Source: Candidatus Melainabacteria bacterium (lineage in GTDB: Bacteria > Cyanobacteriota > Vampirovibrionia > Obscuribacterales > Obscuribacteraceae). From it: a DNA stretch of 64,000 nt. Shown here in pieces: positions 19,387-27,152 of the stretch. Every line of letters starts with the position of its first letter. The stretch's first letter is position 1. Where the stretch lies: positions 4,960,001 through 5,024,000 of the forward strand of contig CP064963.1 of NCBI GenBank assembly GCA_016699165.1, given 5' to 3'. The position numbers and the translations under genes are program-made. Below the pieces are notes generated by a model, which was given only the letters and a program-made list of their open reading frames with translations, made no database searches and was not told the DNA's origin.

Positions 19387-19836
19387 TTACAAAGCTCCTC
19401 CAATTCCACCGTAGTTATTAATCGCAAATGTGCCGATTAAATGCACAGCAATTGGATAGCTATACTGCAATGCCAATCCGCGTAAAATATCTTTTGCGGT
19501 CATTTTGCTTGAGCCGGAGCGGAAGACAAGTTTGAAGGCTAAGAAAGTAGTTATGGAAAGTGTGATTGTAGTTACAATGCGGCTTACGTCTCGAGCCATG
19601 TCATAACCAAAACCATCATCGGCTAATTGACCCACTTCGCCTGAGCATCTGTAGTTTATACACGTATCGACTGGGGTGCCTTGGTTAATAGTTGGGTCGC
19701 TTATAAAATACCCAATGGTATGAGAGTAATTGAACAAAGTCGCAAAGTATATAAGCGGTGAAATGAAGGTGGCGATAACCACAATTACTTTTAGCCAGTA
19801 TTTGAAACCAAATTCTGATGAAGGTAAGGTCTGCAT
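19387..19836 (-). CDS. Pilin-like small membrane protein, paralogue 2
   Basis: This 149-residue protein has an N-terminal span, the shared segment VGQLADDGFGYDMARDVSRI, a second span, and a C terminus AVHLIGTFAINNYGGIGGAL nearly identical to that of paralogue 1. Unlike paralogue 1 it keeps a two-Cys CINYRCSGE segment and has no obvious signal cleavage site. AAGGAG lies 7-9 nt before the ATG. It is probably a minor pilin or an assembly partner of the main pilin. Confidence 0.6.
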   Translation of the reverse strand: MQTLPSSEFGFKYWLKVIVVIATFISPLIYFATLFNYSHTIGYFISDPTINQGTPVDTCINYRCSGEVGQLADDGFGYDMARDVSRIVTTITLSITTFLAFKLVFRSGSSKMTAKDILRGLALQYSYPIAVHLIGTFAINNYGGIGGAL

Positions 19837-19935
19837 GAATAGTTCTCCTTGTGACTTGAAAAAAGAAACGAGGAGAAACCGAATTCAATAACAGAATAGA
19901 AAAATTGATTCCTTATATAGAGATTTTGTAGGCAA

Positions 19936-19969
19936 GAGAAAGCCGGTGTCTTGCAACACCAGCTCTCTC
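19936..19969 (-). terminator. Stem-loop after the main pilin gene (attenuator or mRNA-stabilising)
   Basis: A 14-bp stem (19936-19949 with 19956-19969) with a 6-nt loop. In DNA it has two mismatches, but in the RNA read from the minus strand both become G-U wobbles, so the stem is fully paired only in the coding direction. There is no U-run right after it, so partial termination or 3'-end protection of the pilin message is more likely than full termination. Confidence 0.55.
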
Positions 19970-20006
19970 AGCCGTTTGATGAACAGCTTTTGGGTTTCTC
20001 AGCGAT

Positions 20007-20441
20007 TTAGAGACCGCCGCCGAGACCACCGTAGTTGTTGATAGCGAATGTACCGATAAGGTGAACCGCGGTTGGTCCGCCGAATCCTACTCCCAGACCT
20101 TTCGCAACGTTCATTGCGGACTCGCCGCCGTCACGTTGACCGAAGGCAATCTTCATTCCTGCTAGGGATGAGGGTACCGTCGAGACGGCTGTGACTACAC
20201 GCGATACGTCGCGAGCGGTGTCATAACCGAAGTCTGCTAATTGTCCTACTTCATTTGATTGACCGTAGCGTGGATCTACTGGCGCTCCTACCAAACCCTG
20301 TGCATGGGCGACTTGGTCATATACGCCTATTGCCATAAGGAGAAGTTGAGGTGCCATTAGGAATCCAACGCGTGAGGCAACCTTGAACGAGTGAGAAGAG
20401 CTGATCTTCTTCGCTAGTTGCTTGATTGATTTAGTCGCCAT
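20007..20441 (-). CDS. VirB2/TrbC-like major pilin candidate
   Basis: A 144-residue precursor with a basic N terminus, a hydrophobic signal (VGFLMAPQLLLMAIGVYD) and an AHAQG cleavage-like site near residue 48. The mature part of about 96 residues has two hydrophobic segments and a Gly-rich end, NNYGGLGGGL. Size and layout match VirB2/TrbC pilins, which build the conjugative pilus. AGGAG lies well placed before the ATG. It is the first of three tandem paralogues and is followed by the stem-loop at 19936-19969, which could allow higher expression of this copy. Assignment is by topology and context. Confidence 0.62.
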   Translation of the reverse strand: MATKSIKQLAKKISSSHSFKVASRVGFLMAPQLLLMAIGVYDQVAHAQGLVGAPVDPRYGQSNEVGQLADFGYDTARDVSRVVTAVSTVPSSLAGMKIAFGQRDGGESAMNVAKGLGVGFGGPTAVHLIGTFAINNYGGLGGGL

Positions 20442-20510
20442 GATGTGTATCTCCTATTTATGTGTTTAATTTGTGGGTGAAAAATTTGAATGTGACTTCC
20501 AATTTGTTTG

Positions 20511-21161
20511 TTATTTACGAGGAATTACGTGACCATAAACTTTCGCTTCGGATGCGCCGCCCGCAGACGGTGTAAATGCACCTGGCGAATAATATTTGCT
20601 GTTTCCATAGCTTGCTACCATTGAGTTGGCTTTAGCTATCTGGGCTCTGGGAGCTGGTCTCTTGAGCATTTTGCCGCTTAAGTTAGCGTTGTTTGATCTA
20701 GAGGGTAGCTTGCGAGCCATGACCACTTTTTCTTCAGCCGCTTGTGGTGGCATCGAAAAACTTTTTGGTGTGGCCATCATGGGTGTGTTGTGAGCAACGA
20801 TTGCAGTTGGCTGTTCGTGCGCTTCGGGCTTACCGAAACTGTGATGGAACGAACCAGTTAGATTTTGTTGCGGCATCATTTGCGGAATAACTGCCACTTG
20901 AGTTTGTGGTCTTGCAACAGGCTTCAAGAAGTTTGGGTCGACTCCCGAGAGGAAGTTGCCTTTTGCCATTCCGTGACCTACTTTGTGATGGTCAACTGGA
21001 GGGTGGTAGGCTGCGACTGGGACGTTGGGCTGCTCTTTCAAGTATCTGTTTGGCGAGAATGTGAATCTTGTGCCACGATCTTGAGCTTGAGCAGGACTTG
21101 AAGTTATCAATAAAGTAACGCCAGCCAGAGTTAATGCTGATAGTGTGATAATGCTTTTCAT
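20511..21161 (-). CDS. Secreted protein of unknown function
   Basis: A 216-residue protein with a clear signal peptide (LSALTLAGVTLLITSSPAQAQ, cleavage near residue 26). The remainder is hydrophilic and low-complexity, rich in Pro, His, Gln and basic residues, with no recognised domain. It lies between another secreted protein gene and the pilin genes on the same strand, so it may be an exported accessory factor of the type IV system. No function can be given from sequence. Confidence 0.6.
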   Translation of the reverse strand: MKSIITLSALTLAGVTLLITSSPAQAQDRGTRFTFSPNRYLKEQPNVPVAAYHPPVDHHKVGHGMAKGNFLSGVDPNFLKPVARPQTQVAVIPQMMPQQNLTGSFHHSFGKPEAHEQPTAIVAHNTPMMATPKSFSMPPQAAEEKVVMARKLPSRSNNANLSGKMLKRPAPRAQIAKANSMVASYGNSKYYSPGAFTPSAGGASEAKVYGHVIPRK

Positions 21162-21192
21162 GTCCGTAATCCTAAAATCCTTATCCTAAAAC

Positions 21193-21873
21193 CTAATATC
21201 TAAATCCGTTGCGAGTACCAAAACCGGTTGCTGATAGTCCGGCTACACCCAGTCCGAACAGCGAATTTGGTCGTCTCAGTGTCGAGCCTAAGAATAGCCC
21301 GCTACCAAGAGCACCCAAACCACTAACTTTGTTGGCGCTGCCACCGCGGCGGGTATCACGTCTTACCATGGGCAACTTAGAGCCAGCGCTTAATGTCTGG
21401 GACTGAGTTATTCCACCTAAAGCCGTCATGTGATCCGGACCCTGATTAATCCAGTTCGGTTGATTGAACTGTGGTGCACCACCACTGGTGCTAGGGGCCT
21501 GGCTCATTGCCTGGTTTTGTGCGTTAATTTGGTTAGCTTGCTGCATGAGTGTGGCAAGATTGCCTTGACCCATGAGCGATTTGAACGCTGCCTGACGTAC
21601 TTCCTGAGCAGTTCCATTCATTGGATAGCCACTAGTAACTGGATTCATCATATTAGAATTCAGGCTAGCAGTAGGCTGCTCGAGCTGTTGCTTAATACCC
21701 AAGTTAGCTCCTTCATATGGAACTACTTCAGGAGGAATAAGTGAATCCATTAAAGGGGATTCGCTTATCTCTAGAGCATAAGCACCGGCGTTATTAGAAA
21801 CAAGAGCAACTGCGAGAAGCAATCCTTTTACATAGGATTTGGAGGCTTTATTCAATTTATTTTTGCCTTCCAT
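21193..21873 (-). CDS. Secreted protein of unknown function, Asn/Gln-rich
   Basis: The start is ATG at 21873, with AAGGA 8 nt upstream and a signal peptide (YVKGLLLAVALVSNNAGAYA) right after it. The open frame continues to 22014 but that part would run over the palindromes at 21981-22010. The mature protein of about 195 residues is rich in Asn, Gln, Met and Gly and ends in a Gly/Leu-rich segment that may insert in a membrane (LGALGSGLFLGSTLRR, LFGLGVAGLSATGFG). I recognise no family. Context suggests a type IV accessory protein. Confidence 0.58.
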   Translation of the reverse strand: MEGKNKLNKASKSYVKGLLLAVALVSNNAGAYALEISESPLMDSLIPPEVVPYEGANLGIKQQLEQPTASLNSNMMNPVTSGYPMNGTAQEVRQAAFKSLMGQGNLATLMQQANQINAQNQAMSQAPSTSGGAPQFNQPNWINQGPDHMTALGGITQSQTLSAGSKLPMVRRDTRRGGSANKVSGLGALGSGLFLGSTLRRPNSLFGLGVAGLSATGFGTRNGFRY

Positions 21874-21980
21874 TTTAGTAGTCCTTGTGAATCGATTGAT
21901 TTTCGTTTGATTCGTTGCGTTAGATGCGTTAGTTGCATCTCTTGAGTCCATAGTATGAAATCGCAATGCGTTTGAACATC

Positions 21981-22010
21981 GGGGGATTTCCCAAACCCAT
22001 GGGAATTCCC
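21981..22010 (-). promoter_or_regulatory. Candidate shared operator, site 3 (two palindromes)
   Basis: GGGGGATTTCCC (21981-21992) and the perfect palindrome GGGAATTCCC (22001-22010), centres about 19 bp apart, lie 108-137 bp upstream of the corrected ATG at 21873 and just after the stop of the next upstream gene. This parallels site 1, which also has two such elements about two helical turns apart. Confidence 0.5.
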
Positions 22011-22028
22011 CCACTCTTTACCTGTTAT

Positions 22029-23057
22029 TTAGAAGTTTGTGATGACCGCAGTTGGGTTAATTAGGTGATCACGCTTCTGATTTGAGACATTTGATGGATT
22101 GAACTGGGTGTACGGAAAGCCAAAGTCAGTTGATTTAGAACTGTACATAGGCAATCTGCGTCTACCTTGTCCAAACTCAGTCGACTGGTGAGCGGTCAAG
22201 CCCATGGTCGAGTTGTAACGAGTTGAGCTGTTACCGAAGTCTTGAACGGTCGAGCCGGTTGGAATTACACAGTTGCCACCAGCCTGGAAGCGTTGACCGC
22301 CGCCCAAGTCTATGGCACTGCTTCTCCATCCAGAGCCTGTAGGCACGCCTGTGACAGCACCAAATCCAGACCATGGTCCCATGCGCTCGATGTTGTCCTG
22401 GCTTCCGTCAGTTCCGCCGCCGGCAAGAACCGAGTTGCGACCGCGATAGCCGTATTGTCTGGTTTCTTGTCCGCCTCTGCGAATTGTATTTATAGATGTA
22501 TTGAATCCGCCTGTTCCAGGAATTCCGCCCGTAGGATTAATATTCAATTCTTGCGAAGCATTCATAAAACCAACAGGTGCAGTAAGCGAGCCTGGGTCAT
22601 AACCTGGTGTTGATGGAGAGTGTGGAATCACTGGTGTGAGCAGTGGACCAAGTACTCCAGGAGGTGAGGTGACAGCCGGGTTTACAGGTAATGGAATGCC
22701 CGAAGTGTTATTGTCAATTTGGTTTGCTGGAATAGACGGCACCCATGGCATTAAGTCGATGGGCGTTCCCGCCATACCGCCTGTGACAGGCATAGATGTT
22801 GGTCCGTCCCCGATTGCAGGTGGCTGTCCCTGGGGTGGACACATAAATGGTGCCCCGGACGGTTGTCCATTTATAAGAGGTGTGCGCAGTGTAGACACTG
22901 GCGAAATTGGAGCAGGTCCTGGTTGAACCGGATTGCCAGGAAACTGGGCAAATGCCGCAGAGGCGCATGCCACGCTTATCAAAGCACTCAGGGCCGCTGC
23001 GCCTGCAAGCGCTTTTGACTGAGATTTGGATGCGATGTGTTTAATTGGAGTAAACAT
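22029..23057 (-). CDS. Secreted Pro/Gly/Asn-rich protein, paralogue of the adjacent upstream gene
   Basis: A 342-residue protein with a signal peptide (cleavage near ASAAFAQ). The mature part is Pro-, Gly- and Asn-rich without a recognised domain. It shares with its upstream neighbour (23081-24235) the pattern RTPLI-G-P-GAP-xCP-xGQ-PA-GDG, and in both there are FG-containing segments (TEFGQGRR here, NDFGQRLI there). AGGAGG lies 12 nt before the ATG. The two are probably an old tandem duplication encoding surface or periplasmic parts linked to the type IV system. Function unknown. Confidence 0.6.
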   Translation of the reverse strand: MFTPIKHIASKSQSKALAGAAALSALISVACASAAFAQFPGNPVQPGPAPISPVSTLRTPLINGQPSGAPFMCPPQGQPPAIGDGPTSMPVTGGMAGTPIDLMPWVPSIPANQIDNNTSGIPLPVNPAVTSPPGVLGPLLTPVIPHSPSTPGYDPGSLTAPVGFMNASQELNINPTGGIPGTGGFNTSINTIRRGGQETRQYGYRGRNSVLAGGGTDGSQDNIERMGPWSGFGAVTGVPTGSGWRSSAIDLGGGQRFQAGGNCVIPTGSTVQDFGNSSTRYNSTMGLTAHQSTEFGQGRRRLPMYSSKSTDFGFPYTQFNPSNVSNQKRDHLINPTAVITNF

Positions 23058-23080
23058 GACTTTGATTAGCCTCCTGGAAG

Positions 23081-24235
23081 CTAGTAGTTAGCGAGTGTTG
23101 ACTTAGAACGTAAATTCGGGCCTCTAAAAAATGTTCGGTTACCTTGACGGTCTTGTGTGGTTTGAGCGTTGGGGCGATTGGGTGCACGACGAAGTGAACT
23201 GTTGTCCGTTGCACAATAATCAGTGCGCGGTCCGTCAGCAGCGCATTGAGGTGTTGCGTATAAATCTGGTTTGTCGATTAGTCTTTGACCAAAATCGTTA
23301 GTTTGGTTCGTTTCCTTTTTGCATTTGACATTGGTGCCATAATCTCTGCTTGTTTGACCGCCCCAACGCTCTGTTGGAGCATGTCCTTGAATTCCGCCCT
23401 GGGGGCAGATGTTGGTTACAGTGGCAGGTGCCTGACAAAAATCAGGTGGTGTGTCGAGCATACCTGGGTCAGAGCCATTGTTTTGAGTTGGTGGTCTTAA
23501 ATAAGGTTGAACAGCTGAGTTGACCATGCATTGCCCTTCGATTCCGCCTGGGGTCAAAGGTACGTTGTTCACGTGTGTGGCTGGATATTCTGGATTGTAA
23601 TAGCCTTGACCATAAGTGACACCGGTAGGTTGTGAGCCGTCGCCTGTGGCTGGGGCTTGACCCTTAGTGGGGCACTGATTAGGTGCTCCGTTTGGAGCGC
23701 CTTGAATTAAAGGTGTGCGAATGGTGCGCATGAACTCAGCGCTTTCGCCTGAGTTTCCATCGCGGTATCCACCAGCGCGACCCATATTTGTATTTTGACC
23801 ATAACCTGAGTTATATAAGGAATTGTAAGTACTGTAATTGGTGATGTTGTTCAGGTTACCTGTAATTGGGCTGCGACCGAAGTTTTGTCCACTTGAGCCA
23901 TTGCCATAATTTGAATTGTAGTTTGAGTTGTAATTCGAGTTGTAGTTCGAGCCACAGCTGGAGCCGCTTCCAGAGCCATATCCAGAGCTGTATCCAGAGC
24001 CATAATTTGAAGTGGGGCAGTACGAACCGGAGCTTGCGCCTGAACCTATATATGATGAATCGCACGATGGCGAATAGCTGACGCTCATATTTGAGCAGGC
24101 CGCATCAATATCTATGTCGAGTTCGCCGCAGTCTGCTTTGGCTTGTGCCTGGAATGCATAATTCAGGCAAAGGGCAAGAAGACTGGTAAGTACTACCTGG
24201 TCCTTTTGTCTTCTTGTCCTTTTTACCTGATTCAT
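23081..24235 (-). CDS. Secreted Cys/Asn/Tyr/Ser-rich protein
   Basis: A 384-residue protein with a signal peptide (LLALCLNYAFQAQAKA). It is followed by Ser/Gly/Tyr-rich sequence with many cysteines (CGELDIDIDAACSN, PSCDSS) and a tandem tetrapeptide run SNYN repeated about four times between residues about 100 and 115. The middle has IRTPLIQGAPNGAP...CPTKGQ, shared with the downstream paralogue. AAGGA lies 7 nt upstream of the ATG. It is the first gene of the minus-strand type IV locus. Cys-rich, Tyr/Asn-repeat secreted proteins are typical of surface structures, but the role is inferred only from context. Confidence 0.6.
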   Translation of the reverse strand: MNQVKRTRRQKDQVVLTSLLALCLNYAFQAQAKADCGELDIDIDAACSNMSVSYSPSCDSSYIGSGASSGSYCPTSNYGSGYSSGYGSGSGSSCGSNYNSNYNSNYNSNYGNGSSGQNFGRSPITGNLNNITNYSTYNSLYNSGYGQNTNMGRAGGYRDGNSGESAEFMRTIRTPLIQGAPNGAPNQCPTKGQAPATGDGSQPTGVTYGQGYYNPEYPATHVNNVPLTPGGIEGQCMVNSAVQPYLRPPTQNNGSDPGMLDTPPDFCQAPATVTNICPQGGIQGHAPTERWGGQTSRDYGTNVKCKKETNQTNDFGQRLIDKPDLYATPQCAADGPRTDYCATDNSSLRRAPNRPNAQTTQDRQGNRTFFRGPNLRSKSTLANY

Positions 24236-24671
24236 TTCAGTTTCCTTGTGAGTGTGGTCTTTGCTGTTTTTCCGTTGTCGCCAGTCAAACAGTCTGGATT
24301 TCTCCGCATACCAGTTAAGTTAGCTGTTTGGATAGCCTCTTGTCGCTGGTGCAATTACGCACGGCTATGGGACTTTTCCCATTCGAGATTTGAAAAAGAG
24401 TTTGTCGAAAGTTGAAAAGAGGCGCTTGACTGGCACTTGCGAGTGGATGATATAGCTTTATCAGGTCAGATAATATATATACGTCTAAACCTGTAATTTG
24501 ATCTATGTTGATTAAATCGATAAATAAGACGATGCCACCAAGTAAGGTGCACAGCCTTTTTTTGACAATGACATCATAAGTGGTAGCACTTTTGCGCACC
24601 ATGGAAGGTGCCATTTTTCTTGTACAAAGAAAATCTTTGTGGTTATTATTGTCTCAAGCAAGGGGGGCGCC
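24236..24671. other. 436-bp divergent regulatory region
   Basis: This gap separates the start of the type IV locus (minus strand) from the coiled-coil gene (plus strand). It holds the palindrome at 24367-24382. A possible TTGACT -35-like box at 24426-24431 precedes TATA-rich sequence near 24449-24456, a weak match. A small hairpin (GCACC/GGTGC, 24596-24611) is followed by ATTTTT, and another hairpin lies at 24624-24640 (ACAAAG/CTTTGT). No gene was seen in it. Confidence 0.5.
24367..24382 (-). promoter_or_regulatory. Candidate shared operator, site 4
   Basis: ATGGGACTTTTCCCAT: perfect 6-bp arms around a 4-nt centre, about 130 bp upstream of the ATG at 24235 of the first gene of the type IV locus. 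Same half-site (ATGGGA) as sites 1 and 2, with slightly wider spacing than sites 1-3. Confidence 0.45.
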
Positions 24672-25301
24672 GTGAGCCAACAACAATTACCACAACAAAA
24701 CAATGATCATGATGATGTTCTTTCGTTAGAAGGAATGGATCATCTATTCAAGTGGGCGGCGGAAATGGTGGCAGACGGAGACGATCTGCGCCTGAGAGTA
24801 GCTCGTGAGAAACGAGTGAAGCGCGACGTTCTAGAAATTGTCCATCGCTATCACGAACAAAAAGCGATATCCAAAAGCAAAGACGAAATAGCTTATCTAC
24901 AAAGACGCACTATTGCTTTGATGCAAAAGGTGCAAGACCTTACCGAAGAGAATGCTGCAGTCAAGCAGGTAATGGTAAGCCAATATTTCGCTTTAGAAAA
25001 ATTGCAGTATTTAGAGATTGAAGTCAAAAGACTGAAAGTTTTAGAAATCGAAAAAGAAGCGGCAGTCGAAGAACGCAGGTTCCTTATGGATGCGCTCTCC
25101 AAGCTAAAAGTGGAGCGTGACTTCCTGGAAGATACACTTGATGTTTGTGAAAAAGAAAACAGTCGCTTAGCCGGTAAAATAAACGATCTCAGTTACGAAT
25201 TAATCGAATTGCGCGAATTCAAAAATCGCAAGTGGTATCAACATTTATACTCCTGGTATAAGAGCTTGATTGGCTTAATAAAAGGGCAAAAGACTACTTA
25301 A
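24672..25301 (+). CDS. Coiled-coil protein of unknown function
   Basis: A 209-residue soluble protein whose central part (residues about 60-190) is a nearly continuous coiled coil with heptad-like Leu/Glu/Lys repeats. It begins with a Gln/Asn/Asp-rich segment and ends in a basic/aromatic tail (WYQHLYSWYKSLIGLIKG) that could be an amphipathic membrane-binding helix. I chose GTG at 24672 because AGGGGG stands 5 nt before it; an in-frame GTG at 24639 has no such site and lies inside a hairpin. It diverges from the type IV locus. No family recognised. Confidence 0.6.
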   Translation: MSQQQLPQQNNDHDDVLSLEGMDHLFKWAAEMVADGDDLRLRVAREKRVKRDVLEIVHRYHEQKAISKSKDEIAYLQRRTIALMQKVQDLTEENAAVKQVMVSQYFALEKLQYLEIEVKRLKVLEIEKEAAVEERRFLMDALSKLKVERDFLEDTLDVCEKENSRLAGKINDLSYELIELREFKNRKWYQHLYSWYKSLIGLIKGQKTT

Positions 25302-25326
25302 GTTTTGAATATTTGGAATTTGATTT

Positions 25327-25803
25327 ATGATCAATAAACAAATTCTTGTAGTTTCAGCCCTTTGTGCTATCTATGTTCTGATTTCACCCGTGGTGAAAGA
25401 ACTATATCCATTCTCCATGGCTACTATGTTTGCTTTTCCTCTTTCTAAGCTTTATATCTACGAAGCCCGCGATGCTAAAGGAAAAGTAGTGGGGGAAGAC
25501 TGGTTTTATTCTCAATCAGATAATCTGTTTGACCCGCCTCCACTCACGTTGGGGCGAACTGGTTATGGTCGGCGTGAGGTAGGCAAGCTCAGTACCTTTG
25601 ACAAAGAGCCGCCTTATGCCAAAGTTGTATCTGAGCAGGAATTGAAACAATTCGTTCTGGACAAACTGAAAAACGAACCGGAATTAGGCTATGTATCTGT
25701 ATCTCAAAATTTGATGGAACCTGTTTTGGTCGATCCAAAACATATCGACCCGGTCTGGTCCAGAACCATGAAAATGGACAACCCCAATTTTAAAAGCAAA
25801 TGA
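25327..25803 (+). CDS. Membrane-anchored protein of unknown function
   Basis: A 158-residue protein with an N-terminal hydrophobic segment (ILVVSALCAIYVLISPVV) that acts as signal or anchor, then a soluble domain with no recognised motif. Its TGA stop overlaps the ATG of the HTTM-like gene (ATGA), so the two are translationally coupled and likely work together. In other bacteria HTTM-type proteins often have a small partner gene; whether this is one is inference. Confidence 0.6.
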   Translation: MINKQILVVSALCAIYVLISPVVKELYPFSMATMFAFPLSKLYIYEARDAKGKVVGEDWFYSQSDNLFDPPPLTLGRTGYGRREVGKLSTFDKEPPYAKVVSEQELKQFVLDKLKNEPELGYVSVSQNLMEPVLVDPKHIDPVWSRTMKMDNPNFKSK

Positions 25804-26717
25804 AATATTGGAGCGAATTATATAACCCACGCTTTGGTCAGATTTCACTCTGGATATTGCTTTTAACCAGTTCTTATCTAGTTCTTGAAACGCACCTTCA
25901 ATTTCAATATTTACCTAAAGGTGACAACTTATCTATACTTGGATATGTTTTGCCTGCTTCCTTTTGGAATTCTTGGCTGATATTGCCCATTGGTAAAGTG
26001 GTGTTTTTCATTTCTGCTCTTGGTTGGGCTCTTTTGCCGTTGTGGGCGAAGAAATGGAGTGATGCTGATGAGGCAAAGTTAGTTAAGGCGTTACTCTTTT
26101 GTGTCTGGATATGCGTTTTTAGCTATTTCTTCGTGTCTTGTACTTATTGGGAAAACTTGCCCTGGGTAAGACATAAATTTGTCTTGCCTTTCTGGTTGTT
26201 GACTATAAATGCATTGTGGTATCAGTTTTACGCAAAAGAAATTATTAGTGCCATTAGAGGCGAAGATTTTTTTAAAAAGGAGCTTTATCCAGGTTGGACT
26301 TATGGTGCCAGCGTATTTTTTATTGCTATTTTTTATACTTTTTCTGGAATAAGTAAGATTATAAGCGCGCCCGATTGGGGCAGCGGTCTTTCATTGCAGC
26401 TTTGGACAGTGGCCTTTGGAGATCAAAACTCGATTGTAACCAAGCTTATTTTGACAGATCGATTTTATGCCAAAGTAATGCAGAGTGGCGTTTTATATCT
26501 TGAGTGCTTTTCTTTTTTGGCTAACTTTTTTGCGCCACTTCGCCTTTTAATTGGGCTTGGTTTGCTCTCTTTTCATAGTGCAGTAGATCTGGTTTTTGCT
26601 ATAAAAATACCTTTTGAGTCACAAAAGGTGTTACTGCTTTTGTATTTCTTGCCCTGGTTCAGGACAAAGAAAAAGAAGCAGTCCAAAGAGAAAAACGGCG
26701 CCATTGGTGAAGTCTGA
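25800..26717 (+). CDS. HTTM/vitamin-K-carboxylase-like membrane protein
   Basis: A 305-residue polytopic protein with about seven spans. The segment FSGISKIISAPDWGSGLSLQ followed by YLECFSFLANFFAPLRL resembles the HTTM (vitamin K-dependent gamma-carboxylase-like) family, whose members have a K-x-x-x-P-x-W-x-x-G pattern. Activity of most bacterial members is unknown. Its last 87 bp overlap the end of the convergent membrane-protein gene at 26631, which is unusual. Confidence in the membrane nature is high; the family call is tentative. Confidence 0.6.
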   Translation: MKYWSELYNPRFGQISLWILLLTSSYLVLETHLQFQYLPKGDNLSILGYVLPASFWNSWLILPIGKVVFFISALGWALLPLWAKKWSDADEAKLVKALLFCVWICVFSYFFVSCTYWENLPWVRHKFVLPFWLLTINALWYQFYAKEIISAIRGEDFFKKELYPGWTYGASVFFIAIFYTFSGISKIISAPDWGSGLSLQLWTVAFGDQNSIVTKLILTDRFYAKVMQSGVLYLECFSFLANFFAPLRLLIGLGLLSFHSAVDLVFAIKIPFESQKVLLLLYFLPWFRTKKKKQSKEKNGAIGEV

Positions 26718-27152
26718 GGAAAAAAATAAAAGTGCTGCGCTGGTTGCATAGCCTAAGATGAAGCCATTGTTTTCGTGAAGCAATACCAATCGAGCATCTT
26801 TATAAGTTTCAACTCTGTTTTGGAAAAACCATCCGGCAAACATACCAAAGATATAAGCACAAAGAAGTACAACTACAGTGACCCAAAGGCTGAAAAATAG
26901 TGCTTCTGCATACTCACACACGATAGTGGTAACAAGATAAAAGAATAGACAAAGCGTTTTGTAGATAAATCCTGCGCGCTTTTTTGCAAACACAAACATG
27001 CCTGTAACTGAGCCAAGAATCCAAAAGAGGATAAGCAAAAAATAGAGTGCAGGCGAGCCGCCTTCGGCTAAAAGCAGATGGAAATAAGTTCCTACTTGAG
27101 CTGAGCCCAGAAAAAAACCGGTCAAAAGTAGTTCAATCTCACGCCTTTTCAA
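26631..27152 (-). CDS. Small multi-pass membrane protein
   Basis: A 173-residue protein with about five predicted spans and no recognised domain. It begins with TTG at 27152, overlapping the TGA of the spermidine-synthase-like gene (TTGA), so it is coupled to it and may extend that protein's membrane part. Its 3' end overlaps the convergent HTTM-like gene by 87 bp; both ends remain hydrophobic and plausible, so I accept both. Confidence 0.55.
   Translation of the reverse strand: MKRREIELLLTGFFLGSAQVGTYFHLLLAEGGSPALYFLLILFWILGSVTGMFVFAKKRAGFIYKTLCLFFYLVTTIVCEYAEALFFSLWVTVVVLLCAYIFGMFAGWFFQNRVETYKDARLVLLHENNGFILGYATSAALLFFSSDFTNGAVFLFGLLLFLCPEPGQEIQKQ

Noticed and set aside
21874..22014. Extended N terminus of the secreted protein
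   Set aside because: The extension covers the palindromes, lacks a ribosome site, and the signal peptide begins right after ATG 21873, which has AAGGA upstream.
5617..24235. A proven integrative conjugative element
   Set aside because: No integrase, relaxase, transfer origin or attachment repeats were identified, so mobility is not claimed.
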